From Streptococcaceae bacterium (lineage in GTDB: Bacteria; Bacillota; Bacilli; Lactobacillales; Streptococcaceae), in NCBI GenBank assembly GCA_031285775.1, contig JAITVN010000028.1, positions 1 through 38,720 of the forward strand: a stretch of DNA of 38,720 nucleotides, given 5' to 3'. A program made the position numbers and the translations under genes. The notes under the pieces were generated by a model. It saw nothing but the letters and a program-made list of their open reading frames with translations, had not been told where the DNA came from and searched no databases. Position 1 is the stretch's first letter, and every line of letters begins with the position of its first letter. Of the stretch, positions 38,672-38,720 are shown one piece after another.

Positions 38672-38720
38672 CGTTAGTCGGTTTGACCAAAAGCAAGTAT
38701 AATTGAGATGTTCAGGCTCA

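Noticed and set aside
38484-38702. 72-aa + strand ORF downstream of the surface protein
   Set aside because: Spans two transcription terminator hairpins and has no SD or recognisable sequence.

Overview
The window looks like chromosomal DNA of a Lactococcus/Streptococcus-type organism and spans the replication terminus. This is supported by a tyrosine recombinase gene (xerS) with a recognisable 31-bp dif_SL-like site directly upstream (24103-24133). Gene polarity also flips here: almost all genes to the left are on +, and almost all to the right are on -. The left part carries a truncated phosphonate-type ABC transporter (phnC'-phnE-phnE), dispersed shikimate genes (aroD, aroE, aroB, aroC) with membrane proteins between them, a tandem-Nudix protein, an immunity-like ORF with a HAD-derived N-terminus, a HAD phosphatase, an NAD(P)HX dehydratase, a cop-box-controlled copper P-type ATPase, an aldo/keto reductase, oleate hydratase, truB, ribF, a lactonase and tpiA. 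To the right of dif lie a frameshifted PHP phosphatase, an SDR, murB, a deoxynucleoside kinase and a degenerate CI/S24-like regulator. The regulator is divergent from a giant (~3.1 kaa) LPXTG surface protein with a KxYKxGKxW-type signal, a beta-helix-like adhesive region, Ig-like repeats and an unusual G-A-T collagen-like stalk interrupted by 18 short Trp-rich modules. The most interesting observations are: (i) the regular alternating A/B module architecture and quantised Gly-X-Y spacer lengths in the stalk; (ii) a predicted (near-)leaderless xerS promoter whose -35 box lies inside dif, plus a second half-dif immediately after the xerS stop; (iii) a dense hairpin cluster at the strand-polarity switch that appears nested inside a dispersed repeat; (iv) a chimeric ORF made from the duplicated 5' end of a HAD gene. 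All assignments come from reading the sequence; no database search was run.
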